Assembly (NCBI GenBank): GCA_034433775.1
Contig: DAOUAI010000109.1
Location: 1 to 5,830 of the forward strand
Length of the DNA stretch: 5,830 nt
Origin: CALJTV01 sp034433775
Lineage (GTDB): Bacteria; Chloroflexota; Dehalococcoidia; GIF9; UBA5629
Direction: 5' to 3'
This document shows positions 1 to 5,830 of this stretch, in pieces. The number at the start of each line of letters is the position of its first letter. Position 1 is the first letter of the stretch. The notes beneath the pieces were generated by a model that made no database searches, was not told the DNA's origin, and saw nothing but the letters and a program-made list of their open reading frames with translations. The position numbers and the translations under genes are program-made.

Positions 1-606
1 AAAGAATTGACCGGGCTTAAAGCCAGCAACCTTTCTGAACTGGCTGGGCTGATAAAAGAGGTTCCCGAGTCAGTAATCTACTACCATACGCACCACTTCC
101 TCGAAGAATACCACTTCCTTACTCCGGAGCCAGCTAATGATTTTGCCCTGTGGGTGAGTGATGAGCTGGGCTGTGAGGTCCTGTGTGAGAAGCTGGCTAG
201 CATCGATATCTTCGACTTCCCCACTATAAATGCTCTCAGGGCTAGAATCGAGGGCGTGATAACCGATTATCTTTCCCGTAACCCCGACGGGCGCCAGGCA
301 CGACCTGGCAGAGAATTCCACTTTATTAAGTCCATAAGCTTTGTCCTGCCCACCCCCTATGTTGCCCATGACCTCAGAGAGTTTGTTGAGGTGCTGAAGC
401 AGATAAGCCAAGGGGGTCTATTTTATCACATGTTCGAATCGCGCTTGCGGTTGAAAAAAGGCGTCAACGATTTTTCCATCTGGATAGAAGAATGCCTCGG
501 CGACAAAGACCTCGCTGACAGGCTTGCTAACCTCGACCCATACAATTACACGTTAGAAAGCTTGCGAACAACCGTTGTGCAGCTTATTGAGAAGCGGATT
601 AAGTAA
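1..606 (+). CDS. DUF5752-like protein with two internal repeats, 5' end outside window
   Basis: The reading frame is open from the first base, so the gene probably starts upstream; the TTG at position 7 is only the first possible start inside the window and has no visible ribosome site. At least 199 residues are encoded, with no signal peptide or membrane segment, so the product is probably cytoplasmic. I see two homologous copies of a roughly 75-80 residue unit, at nt 37-273 and 373-600. Each has a YH pair, then N-D-F-[AS]-[LI]-W-[VI], an acidic stretch with L-G, then L-A-x-[IL]-D and a C-terminal helix. The linker is basic and rich in aromatic residues. From memory this resembles DUF5752, a family of unknown function often found beside trehalose or other sugar-nucleotide glycosyltransferases. 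The next gene is TreT-like and starts 8 bp downstream, so co-transcription is very likely. A regulatory or accessory role in trehalose synthesis is inference only. Confidence 0.8.
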   Translation, partial: KELTGLKASNLSELAGLIKEVPESVIYYHTHHFLEEYHFLTPEPANDFALWVSDELGCEVLCEKLASIDIFDFPTINALRARIEGVITDYLSRNPDGRQARPGREFHFIKSISFVLPTPYVAHDLREFVEVLKQISQGGLFYHMFESRLRLKKGVNDFSIWIEECLGDKDLADRLANLDPYNYTLESLRTTVVQLIEKRIK

Positions 607-614
607 ACAGGACC

Positions 615-1865
615 ATGATACACAACGAAAGACACAGTCAATCGAAAAGCCGGATCCAGGATTATGAGCCGGTAGTGGGCAAGAATTGTATCCAGGAGTT
701 AAGGATGCTCGCCGAAGCCTTATCGGGCAGGGTCATCCAGACGATAAATTCCACCTTCATCGGCGGCGGAGTTGCTGAGATCCTGGAGCACATGGTGCCT
801 CTGTTCAATCAACTAGGTGTGGATACACAATGGGATGTAATCAAGGGTAACCAGGAATTCTTCGAAGTGACCAAGAGAATTCACAATGCCTTGCACGGTA
901 AAAACACCGTTATCTCGCCTCAAGACTTCGAATTGTTCCTGGAGGTAAGCAAGAAAAATGTGGAGGAGATGAGGTTTTTCGGTGATATCTTCTTTATCCA
1001 CGACCCGCAGCCAGTAGTGCTGATAGCTAAGAAGAAGGAAATTGGCGGGAAATGGGTGTGGAGATGCCACATCGACATATCCAACCCCGATGAACAGGTA
1101 TGGAATTTTATGCGCCAATTTGTCCTTGAATATGATGCCGCCATCTTTTCAGCTCCGAATTTTGCCCAAAAATTGCCTGTCCGCCAGTTTATGGTCGCCC
1201 CCTCTATAGACCCACTCAGCGATAAAAATAAAGAACTGGAGCCGGCTTTCATAGAATCGGTGCTGAAGAAATACGGACTCACCTCGGATAAGCCGATAAT
1301 TGTGCAGATATCACGCTTCGACCGACTTAAAGACCCTGTCGGGGTTATCGAGGCTTTCGAGATAGTGCGCAAAAGCATGGACTGCCAGCTGGTACTCGCT
1401 GGTGGCACTGCTACCGATGACCCCGAATCCGAAGCTGTGCTCGAGGAGGTGAGGAAACAGGCTGAAGGAAACCCTGACATCCATGTGCTACTCATACCGC
1501 CGGAAAGCGACCTTGAGATCAACGCCTTGCAGCGTGCTGCCACGGTGGTCATCCAGAAATCATTAAAAGAAGGCTTCGGGCTTACCATCAGCGAAGCCCT
1601 GTGGAAAGGGAAGCCGGTGGTAGCGTCTGCAGTGGGCGGTATACCCTTGCAGATAAAAAACAAGCTCACCGGTCTGTTGTGCTATACGGTCGAGGGCGCT
1701 GCCTACGCCATCAAGCAGTTACTGAGCAACCCGGAATACGCTGCCTGGCTGGGCAAAAACGGCAGGGAACACGTGAGGCAGAACTTTATCATCACCACCC
1801 AGCTAAAGAACTACCTGCTGGTGTTCCTTTCTCTGGACAAGCCCGATGACGTGATATACCTGTAA
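615..1865 (+). CDS. treT: Trehalose glycosyltransferring synthase (TreT-like), GT4 family
   Basis: The 416-residue product matches the usual TreT length and architecture. TreT enzymes reversibly make trehalose in the cytoplasm from an NDP-glucose and free glucose, retaining the anomeric configuration. Visible motifs: NSTFIGGGVAEIL (residues 45-57, N-terminal Rossmann lobe), HDPQP (129-133), WRCHID (149-154), PSIDPLS (196-202), SRFDRLKD (233-240, with R234 and K239 placed to bind the nucleotide phosphates) and EGFGLTISE (319-327, the retaining-GT4 E-x7-E with E319 and E327). The sequence then runs through KGKPVV, VGGI and TGLL to a C-terminal RQNFIITT, which resembles the ending of archaeal TreT as I remember it. 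ATG 615 is the only sensible start, because an in-frame stop lies at 600-602. The AGGA at 609-612 is only 2 nt from the ATG, so translation may depend on coupling to the preceding gene. Other GT4 activities, or synthesis of a different disaccharide, are possible, but the motif match to TreT is strong. Confidence 0.88.
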   Translation: MIHNERHSQSKSRIQDYEPVVGKNCIQELRMLAEALSGRVIQTINSTFIGGGVAEILEHMVPLFNQLGVDTQWDVIKGNQEFFEVTKRIHNALHGKNTVISPQDFELFLEVSKKNVEEMRFFGDIFFIHDPQPVVLIAKKKEIGGKWVWRCHIDISNPDEQVWNFMRQFVLEYDAAIFSAPNFAQKLPVRQFMVAPSIDPLSDKNKELEPAFIESVLKKYGLTSDKPIIVQISRFDRLKDPVGVIEAFEIVRKSMDCQLVLAGGTATDDPESEAVLEEVRKQAEGNPDIHVLLIPPESDLEINALQRAATVVIQKSLKEGFGLTISEALWKGKPVVASAVGGIPLQIKNKLTGLLCYTVEGAAYAIKQLLSNPEYAAWLGKNGREHVRQNFIITTQLKNYLLVFLSLDKPDDVIYL

Positions 1866-1868
1866 AAG

Positions 1869-2876
1869 TTATTTAGCCGCTGGTGGCACCGGTTTACGAA
1901 GAGGCTTGAACTGACCCTTGGCTTTGAGCCGGGAAAGTACTTCCTCAGCCTCTTTCATTATTCTATCCATAAGCTCTTTAACCGTTGGGATATCGTGTAT
2001 CAGCCCGACCACCTGTCCTGCGGTAAACAGACCATCCTCGATATTCCCCTCCTCCAGAAGTTTGGCGCCTCTGGTGCCGCTTATCAGCGATTCCAGTTGA
2101 TGAAGGTCAGCCCCTTGCTTCTCCATCTCCGCTACTTTCTCAGCGGTGGGGTTCCTCAAAGCACGCATGGTGTTGCGGAGCGACCTGAGAACGAGGACAG
2201 TATCGCGCTCGGTAGCCTGTATTAGCCATTCCTTTACTTTGGGGTGCACCGGGGCTTCCTTGGTCGCCACAAAGCGGGTGCCCATGTTCATCGCCTCAGC
2301 ACCAAGTGCCAGTGCAGCCACCAGCCCCCGCCCATCACCGAAGCCACCAGAAGCGATCACCGGTATATCAACAGCGTCCACCGTAGCCGGTATCAGCACC
2401 AGAGAGGCCACATCTTCCTCTCCGGGATGTCCCGCGCACTCGAAACCGTCGATGCTTACCATGTCGCAGCCTATCCTCTGTGCGGTGCGTGCAAAGCGGA
2501 CAGCCGTGCACTTGTGTATCACCGTCACCCCGGCTTTTTTGAACTTTTCCATATACGGCTCAGGGCTTCTCCCCGCCGTCTCCACGATCTTCACCCCCGA
2601 ATCTATCACTGCATCGATGTAGCCGTCTATATCTATGGGGCGCAGCGTGGGCAGCAAAGTGATGTTGACCCCGATCGGGCTCTTGGTGAGCTCCCTGGTC
2701 TTCTTGATCTCCGTCACCAGTTCCTGCGGCGAGGGTGAAGTAAAGGCAGAAAGTATTCCCAGCCCGCCTGCATTCGATACGGCAGCCACCAGTTCCGCCG
2801 TGGAAACGCGCATCATGCCGCCTTGGATAATAGGGTATTTGATACCTAAACGCTCGGTGACACGGGTCTTAAACAT
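1869..2876 (-). CDS. Nitronate monooxygenase family FMN enzyme (2-nitropropane dioxygenase-like)
   Basis: The 335-residue cytoplasmic protein has the TIM-barrel layout of the NMO/2-nitropropane dioxygenase family, whose characterised members bind FMN and either oxidise alkyl nitronates or act as NAD(P)H:quinone reductases. Visible landmarks: YPIIQGGMMRVS (14-25) and NAGGLGILSA (35-44) at the N-terminus; GVNITLLP (69-76); the VETAGRSPEPY segment (98-108); DGFECAGHPGEEDV (143-156), with H150 in the position of the conserved family histidine; and IASGGFGDGRG (174-184) followed by MGTRF (198-202), the usual FMN-phosphate region. The C-terminus has AGQVVGLIHDIP (286-297). Length is typical. ATG 2876 is preceded by an excellent ribosome site. 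The gene converges on treT and is divergent from the antiporter gene, so it is monocistronic. The family includes enoyl reductases (FabK) and quinone reductases, so the substrate cannot be read from sequence. Confidence 0.88.
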   Translation of the reverse strand: MFKTRVTERLGIKYPIIQGGMMRVSTAELVAAVSNAGGLGILSAFTSPSPQELVTEIKKTRELTKSPIGVNITLLPTLRPIDIDGYIDAVIDSGVKIVETAGRSPEPYMEKFKKAGVTVIHKCTAVRFARTAQRIGCDMVSIDGFECAGHPGEEDVASLVLIPATVDAVDIPVIASGGFGDGRGLVAALALGAEAMNMGTRFVATKEAPVHPKVKEWLIQATERDTVLVLRSLRNTMRALRNPTAEKVAEMEKQGADLHQLESLISGTRGAKLLEEGNIEDGLFTAGQVVGLIHDIPTVKELMDRIMKEAEEVLSRLKAKGQFKPLRKPVPPAAK

Positions 2877-2881
2877 CTTAG

Positions 2882-2890
2882 CTCCTCCTT
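2882..2890 (-). promoter_or_regulatory. Strong Shine-Dalgarno site of the nitronate monooxygenase-like gene
   Basis: Read on the minus strand this is AAGGAGGAG, ending five bases before the ATG at 2876; the AGGAGG core sits about 7 nt upstream of the start. It is the strongest ribosome site in the window and fixes the start of the flavoprotein gene. The antiporter, treT and the redoxin lipoprotein lack comparable sites. Confidence 0.8.
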
Positions 2891-2955
2891 TCTACGAGTT
2901 TAGTTACAACCCATCTATATGTTAAAATCGGGGCAAAGCACGGGCTGGCTGGATT
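2891..2955. promoter_or_regulatory. Divergent intergenic region expected to hold two promoters
   Basis: This AT-richer stretch lies between the divergent flavoprotein and antiporter genes, so both promoters should be here or just inside the coding ends. On the plus strand, TAAAAT at 2923-2928 is a reasonable -10 element about 28 nt before the antiporter ATG. The -35 match upstream is poor (TTTAGT at 2899-2904, spacing 18). On the minus strand the best -10-like word is TATAGA within 2914-2919, again without a good -35. I saw no clear operator palindrome. The location follows from gene layout; the exact elements are guesses. Confidence 0.35.
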
Positions 2956-4680
2956 ATGGCAGGATTCGACCCCGTTGTCAACATCACCATCGTTCTAGTT
3001 GCTGCCCTTATAGGGGGGCTGATTGCCCACCGTTTAGGACAGCCGGTAATTCTCGGCTATATACTGGTGGGTACCGCCATCGGACCCTATGGCTTGGGCG
3101 TGGTCAAAGACGTGGCCTTAATCGAAAACCTGGCTACCATAGGCGTTGTCCTGCTCATGTTCACCGTGGGGCTGGAGGTATCCTACGGTCAGTTAAGAGA
3201 AGTGGGTAAGGTGGGGATATGGGGGGGTGTCATCCAGATCCTAGGCACCATCGCCCTGGGGATGGTGGCAGGTAAATTCATCCTCCACCTCTCCCTAGGT
3301 CAGGCTGCTTTCTTCGGTCTGCTCATCTCCATGAGCAGCACCATGGTGGACTTCAAGCTTTTGCTGGAGCGTGGCGAGCTGGACTCGATGCATGGGCGCA
3401 TAATGATAGCGATTCTCATCCTTCAGGACCTGGCGGTGGTGCTGATGATGGTCGGCGTTCCCCTGTTCAGCACGCCGGTATACAATTTCCTCCCTGTTTT
3501 CGGGCTAGCTATCGGCAAGGCAGTCCTGTTTATAGGAGTGGCGGTGGTACTCGGTCTCTGGGTATTGCCCTGGCTGCTGGGCAACGTCGCCGGCGTCAGG
3601 TCACGGGAGCTTTTTCTGCTCACCGTGCTGATATTGTGTCTGGGCGCAGCTTTTGCCACCTACGCCTTTGGGCTCTCCATCGCCTTTGGCGCCTTCATCA
3701 TCGGACTGCTGCTCAGAGAGTCTGTCTTCGCCCATCAAGCTCTGGCTGAGATAACACCTCTACGTGATATCTTTGCCACCCTGTTTTTTGTCTCATTGGG
3801 CATGCTTCTCAATCCCGGGTTCATCGCCGGTAATTGGATCACCTTAGCGGAGATTATATCCATCATCGTCGTCGTTAAATTTACCATTTGCTTCACTATT
3901 ACCAGACTGTTCGGCTATACCTACCCGACGGCTCTGCTTGTTGGGGTTGGTCTGATACAGATAGGCGAGTTCAGTTTTGTCCTGGCACAAGCCGGGGTCA
4001 GCGCTGGAGTCATCAGCTACGACTTCTACTCACTGGTCATTGCCAGCACTGTGGTCACCATGTTACTCACGCCCACATTCATGTGGCTGGCATCGCGCCT
4101 CCAGCCCAAGATGGGCAGACTTGCTCTGGCTAAGGACGCAAGAATGGTCACTGCTCAGGAGGAGGGACTGAAAAAAACTCCTGCTGACCCTCATATTGTG
4201 CTGTGCGGCTATGGTCGTGTGGGACGCAACATTGCCCAGCACCTGGATGGGCTTAAAATATCCTATGAGGTGGTGGAGATCGACCCCGATGTCGTCCATG
4301 AACTGCGGACTAAAGGTGTGCCCTGCATATACGGCGATGCCAGCAACAGACATGTACTCTCGCTAACCGGGCTGGATAAAGCTAAGACACTGGTGGTCAC
4401 CTATCCGGACCCGGTAGCGGTGGTCTCCACCGTGAAGAATGCCGTGAGCATCAATCCCAAACTCAAGATAATTGCCCGGGTGCATCGTAAGAGAGAAGCT
4501 GACACGCTAAGGCGCCTTGGTGTTACGGGACTGGTAAGCCCTGAATACGAAGCCAGTTTCGAGTTCCTCAACCTTGCTCTCTCTAGCATAGGCTATAACA
4601 CTGACAAAGCAACAGAAATTCTACGCAGAATGAGACAGGGGGAGGAGATAAGTCAACAGCTACTTGATGGAGAGGAGTAA
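2956..4680 (+). CDS. Kef-like CPA2 monovalent cation:proton antiporter with RCK/TrkA-N domain
   Basis: The 574-residue integral membrane protein has about 12-13 hydrophobic segments over residues 1-385 (Na+/H+ exchanger fold), then a cytoplasmic nucleotide-binding domain. Near the N-terminus, HRLGQPVILGYILVGTAIGP is the classic CPA2 start. The core motif has SMSSTM (125-130) followed by LLLERGELD and ILILQDLAVV, where Q157-D158 is the conserved pair expected in the ion-binding site. Residues 410-540 form an RCK-N/TrkA-N Rossmann domain with GYGRVG (G418, G420, G423) and an acidic residue at the end of the second strand (EID, 441-443), consistent with NAD(H)-type regulation. No TrkA-C domain follows; the protein ends in a short charged tail. 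ATG 2956 is the only start after the in-frame stop at 2923-2925, but its ribosome site is weak. It probably exchanges K+ or Na+ for protons at the plasma membrane; the ion cannot be told from sequence. D132 just after the SSTM motif is unusual. Confidence 0.9.
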   Translation: MAGFDPVVNITIVLVAALIGGLIAHRLGQPVILGYILVGTAIGPYGLGVVKDVALIENLATIGVVLLMFTVGLEVSYGQLREVGKVGIWGGVIQILGTIALGMVAGKFILHLSLGQAAFFGLLISMSSTMVDFKLLLERGELDSMHGRIMIAILILQDLAVVLMMVGVPLFSTPVYNFLPVFGLAIGKAVLFIGVAVVLGLWVLPWLLGNVAGVRSRELFLLTVLILCLGAAFATYAFGLSIAFGAFIIGLLLRESVFAHQALAEITPLRDIFATLFFVSLGMLLNPGFIAGNWITLAEIISIIVVVKFTICFTITRLFGYTYPTALLVGVGLIQIGEFSFVLAQAGVSAGVISYDFYSLVIASTVVTMLLTPTFMWLASRLQPKMGRLALAKDARMVTAQEEGLKKTPADPHIVLCGYGRVGRNIAQHLDGLKISYEVVEIDPDVVHELRTKGVPCIYGDASNRHVLSLTGLDKAKTLVVTYPDPVAVVSTVKNAVSINPKLKIIARVHRKREADTLRRLGVTGLVSPEYEASFEFLNLALSSIGYNTDKATEILRRMRQGEEISQQLLDGEE

Positions 4681-4698
4681 ACCCGAAGCATGCTGCTG

Positions 4699-4720
4699 AG
4701 CACTACCGCGCTGGAGTGCT
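4699..4720. terminator. Hairpin between convergent genes, possible weak bidirectional terminator
   Basis: AGCACT at 4699-4704 pairs with AGTGCT at 4715-4720. The stem can be extended inward by CC/GG with one bulged A, giving about 8 bp around a 5-nt loop. It lies in the 47-bp spacer between the antiporter stop and the end of the minus-strand redoxin gene, where a terminator is expected for both. Neither side has a U-run, so a standard intrinsic terminator is not supported. The small palindrome AGCATGCT at 4687-4694 sits beside it. Confidence 0.35.
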
Positions 4721-4727
4721 GTATTAG

Positions 4728-5258
4728 CTACATTTCAAGACCGGGGAAAGCAGTCTTCACCGCCTTTTCAATGGCCTCGCGGTCTTGAAAAGGACCAACA
4801 CGATACGCCCTGAACATGCCCCCATCGTCGATGAAAAAAGTGAATGGCACACCGATAATACCGTAAGTCTGTGACACTTGCTGTCGGGTGTCAAGCAGGA
4901 CGGGAAAGGTCAGTCCGTGGGCAGACACATACTCTCCAACCATTGCCAGCGGTTCCCCTACGTTTACCGTTACCAGTGCTATTTTGTCCGTCGACCATTT
5001 TTCATAAAAAGCCTGCAAGAAGGGCATCTGGTACTCACAGGATGGACAATTGACCCTCCAGAACACAAGGATAACAGGCTTGCCGCGAAAATCACGCAGG
5101 CTGATGGTTTTCCCCTCCAGGTCGGGCAGGGTGAAATCGGGTGCTTCGACCGCATCGCTAAGTCCGCTCGAACGCCCGGAACAGCCCGCCAGCACAGGTA
5201 CTAGAAGAAGGGAAATTATGAGGTAAATAAACAGGCGCTTTCGTCGTGTGATGTTCAT
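4728..5258 (-). CDS. TlpA/ResA-like thioredoxin-fold lipoprotein with intact CPSC motif
   Basis: The 176-residue product begins with a basic n-region (RRKR), a hydrophobic stretch (residues 9-24) and a lipobox L-A-G-C with the lipidation cysteine at C26, so it should be a membrane-anchored lipoprotein facing outside the cytoplasm. The mature part is an AhpC-TSA/redoxin-type domain: APDFTLPDLEGK (39-50), FRGKPVILVFW (57-67), active-site C71-P-S-C74, MPFLQAFYEKW (78-88), VNVGEP (98-103) and the cis-proline loop GVPFTFFID, with P138. TlpA/ResA relatives reduce disulfides in cytochrome c maturation or other exported proteins; the partner here is unknown. ATG 5258 is the only start giving a signal peptide. 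It has no good Shine-Dalgarno and sits 7 bp after the upstream redoxin's stop, suggesting translational coupling. It is a paralogue of that upstream gene. Confidence 0.88.
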   Translation of the reverse strand: MNITRRKRLFIYLIISLLLVPVLAGCSGRSSGLSDAVEAPDFTLPDLEGKTISLRDFRGKPVILVFWRVNCPSCEYQMPFLQAFYEKWSTDKIALVTVNVGEPLAMVGEYVSAHGLTFPVLLDTRQQVSQTYGIIGVPFTFFIDDGGMFRAYRVGPFQDREAIEKAVKTAFPGLEM

Positions 5259-5265
5259 GTGTGAG

Positions 5266-5830
5266 TCACTCTGCTGATAGCAAAGGTTTGACTATACTCT
5301 CTATCTGTACCTCACTCTTGAACGTTGCATCCCGCCTCTCTTTGATGACCCCATTACGGTCAACAAGCACCGTAACCGGTGTGACGCTGGGTGCCACATT
5401 ATACTTGGCGCTGACCTCCCCCGCCTCGTCCAGCAAGATAATGAAGGTGAGCCCTTTATCCTTCGCAAAAGCTTTTACCTGCTCTGGCGTCTGCTTCCAG
5501 TTGACCGCCAGGACGACAAATCCTTTATCCGACCATTTCTGGTAGAAGCTCTGGATGACAGGCATCTCGTTACGGCAGCTCAGACTGTCAACCCAGAATT
5601 TGACCATCACCACCTTGCCTCGAAACTGGCTCAAACTTACCTTTTTGCCTTCCAGGTCGGGCAAGGTAAAGTCGATTGCTAATTTGCCCTCGGTGATGCC
5701 AGTCTCCAGCCCGGATACAGCGCTGCGAGTTGTGAAAGTCCTGTCCTCAGAGACCACCGGTCCTCCGCCTTGCCCCTCCACCCGCACCCGATAGTGGTAT
5801 GTAGTGCCCGGCTGTAACTTGCTCAGCACC
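5266..5830 (-). CDS. Fibronectin-III-like/redoxin fusion protein lacking the first active-site cysteine, 5' end outside window
   Basis: The reading frame is open to the window edge; a GTG at 5829-5827 lies inside a domain and is not a credible start. The first 34 visible residues (nt 5829-5728) look like the end of a fibronectin type III domain: LQPGTTYHYRVRV, then SEDRTFTT. A short linker leads to a TlpA/redoxin domain with DFTLPDLEGK (53-62 by window numbering), FRGKVVMVKFW, MPVIQSFYQKW and a probable cis-proline loop VTPVTVLVD (P151). Where relatives have C-x-x-C this protein has S82-L-S-C85, one residue shorter than its neighbour between FW and the retained cysteine. Classical dithiol-disulfide exchange is therefore unlikely; a monothiol, binding or structural role is possible. 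The fusion implies an exported protein, though the signal peptide would be outside the window. The redoxin domain is about 40% identical to the next gene's product by my hand alignment. Confidence 0.85.
   Translation of the reverse strand, partial: VLSKLQPGTTYHYRVRVEGQGGGPVVSEDRTFTTRSAVSGLETGITEGKLAIDFTLPDLEGKKVSLSQFRGKVVMVKFWVDSLSCRNEMPVIQSFYQKWSDKGFVVLAVNWKQTPEQVKAFAKDKGLTFIILLDEAGEVSAKYNVAPSVTPVTVLVDRNGVIKERRDATFKSEVQIESIVKPLLSAE

Noticed and set aside
70..411. A 113-codon minus-strand frame opposite the DUF5752-like gene
   Set aside because: The plus-strand frame shows an internal protein repeat with conserved residues, which is strong evidence of coding; the reverse frame has no such pattern.
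920..1669. A 249-codon open frame on the minus strand inside treT
   Set aside because: The opposite frame encodes a complete, motif-rich TreT-like enzyme, and the minus-strand translation is Ser/Thr-rich with no recognisable domain, typical of an antisense shadow.
1876..1900. Possible hairpin around the GGTGGCACCGG sequence as a treT terminator
   Set aside because: The stem is only 3-4 bp, there is no strong U-run, and the bases are fully explained as the flavoprotein's C-terminal codons.
2146..2622. Plus-strand open frames of 158-164 codons (2146-2622 and 2244-2738) inside the flavoprotein gene
   Set aside because: They lie antisense to a well-supported FMN enzyme, have no ribosome sites and show low-complexity Ser/Ala/Pro or His/Arg content.
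4687..4694. AGCATGCT palindrome as an operator
   Set aside because: It is an 8-bp palindrome expected by chance, located downstream of both flanking genes rather than at a promoter.
5827..5829. GTG as the true start of the FN3-redoxin protein
   Set aside because: It falls within the FN3-like domain just before its LQPGTTY strand, has no ribosome site in view, and the frame stays open to the window edge.

Overview
The window is 5.8 kb of ordinary bacterial chromosome with six protein-coding genes and almost no spare DNA. The first and last genes run off the window edges. I see no RNA genes, mobile elements, CRISPR arrays or phage genes. Base composition looks slightly above half GC throughout, with no obvious foreign segment. 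A lipoprotein with a lipobox, Shine-Dalgarno starts and tightly packed genes point to a bacterium. The gene mix (archaeal-type TreT trehalose synthase with a DUF5752-like partner, FMN nitronate monooxygenase-like enzyme, Kef-like antiporter, extracytoplasmic thioredoxin-fold proteins) would fit an uncultured Chloroflexota/Dehalococcoidia-like or similar anaerobic lineage. That placement is a low-confidence guess.

Layout: (1) Positions 1-1865, plus strand: a two-gene unit of a DUF5752-like protein (5' end outside the window) and, 8 bp downstream, a GT4 glycosyltransferase closely resembling trehalose glycosyltransferring synthase TreT. (2) Positions 1869-2876, minus strand: a nitronate monooxygenase/2-nitropropane dioxygenase family flavoprotein, convergent with treT, with only 3 bp between the two stop codons. 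(3) Positions 2877-2955: a short divergent intergenic region that must hold the promoters of the flavoprotein gene and the antiporter gene. (4) Positions 2956-4680, plus strand: a CPA2-family cation:proton antiporter with a C-terminal RCK/TrkA-N nucleotide-binding domain. (5) Positions 4681-4727: a short convergent spacer with a hairpin. (6) Positions 4728-5830, minus strand: two tandem thioredoxin-fold paralogues, 7 bp apart. The upstream one is fused to a fibronectin-III-like domain and has lost the first active-site cysteine. The downstream one is a lipoprotein with an intact CPSC motif.

The genes form three or four independent transcription units and not one pathway. The trehalose unit (compatible solute or carbon metabolism) and the antiporter (ion/pH homeostasis) could both serve stress tolerance, but nothing in the sequence links their regulation. 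The most notable points are the internally duplicated DUF5752-like protein coupled to TreT, and the tandem redoxin pair in which one copy has an S-x-x-C site in place of C-x-x-C. I found no clear evidence of a wholly new system.
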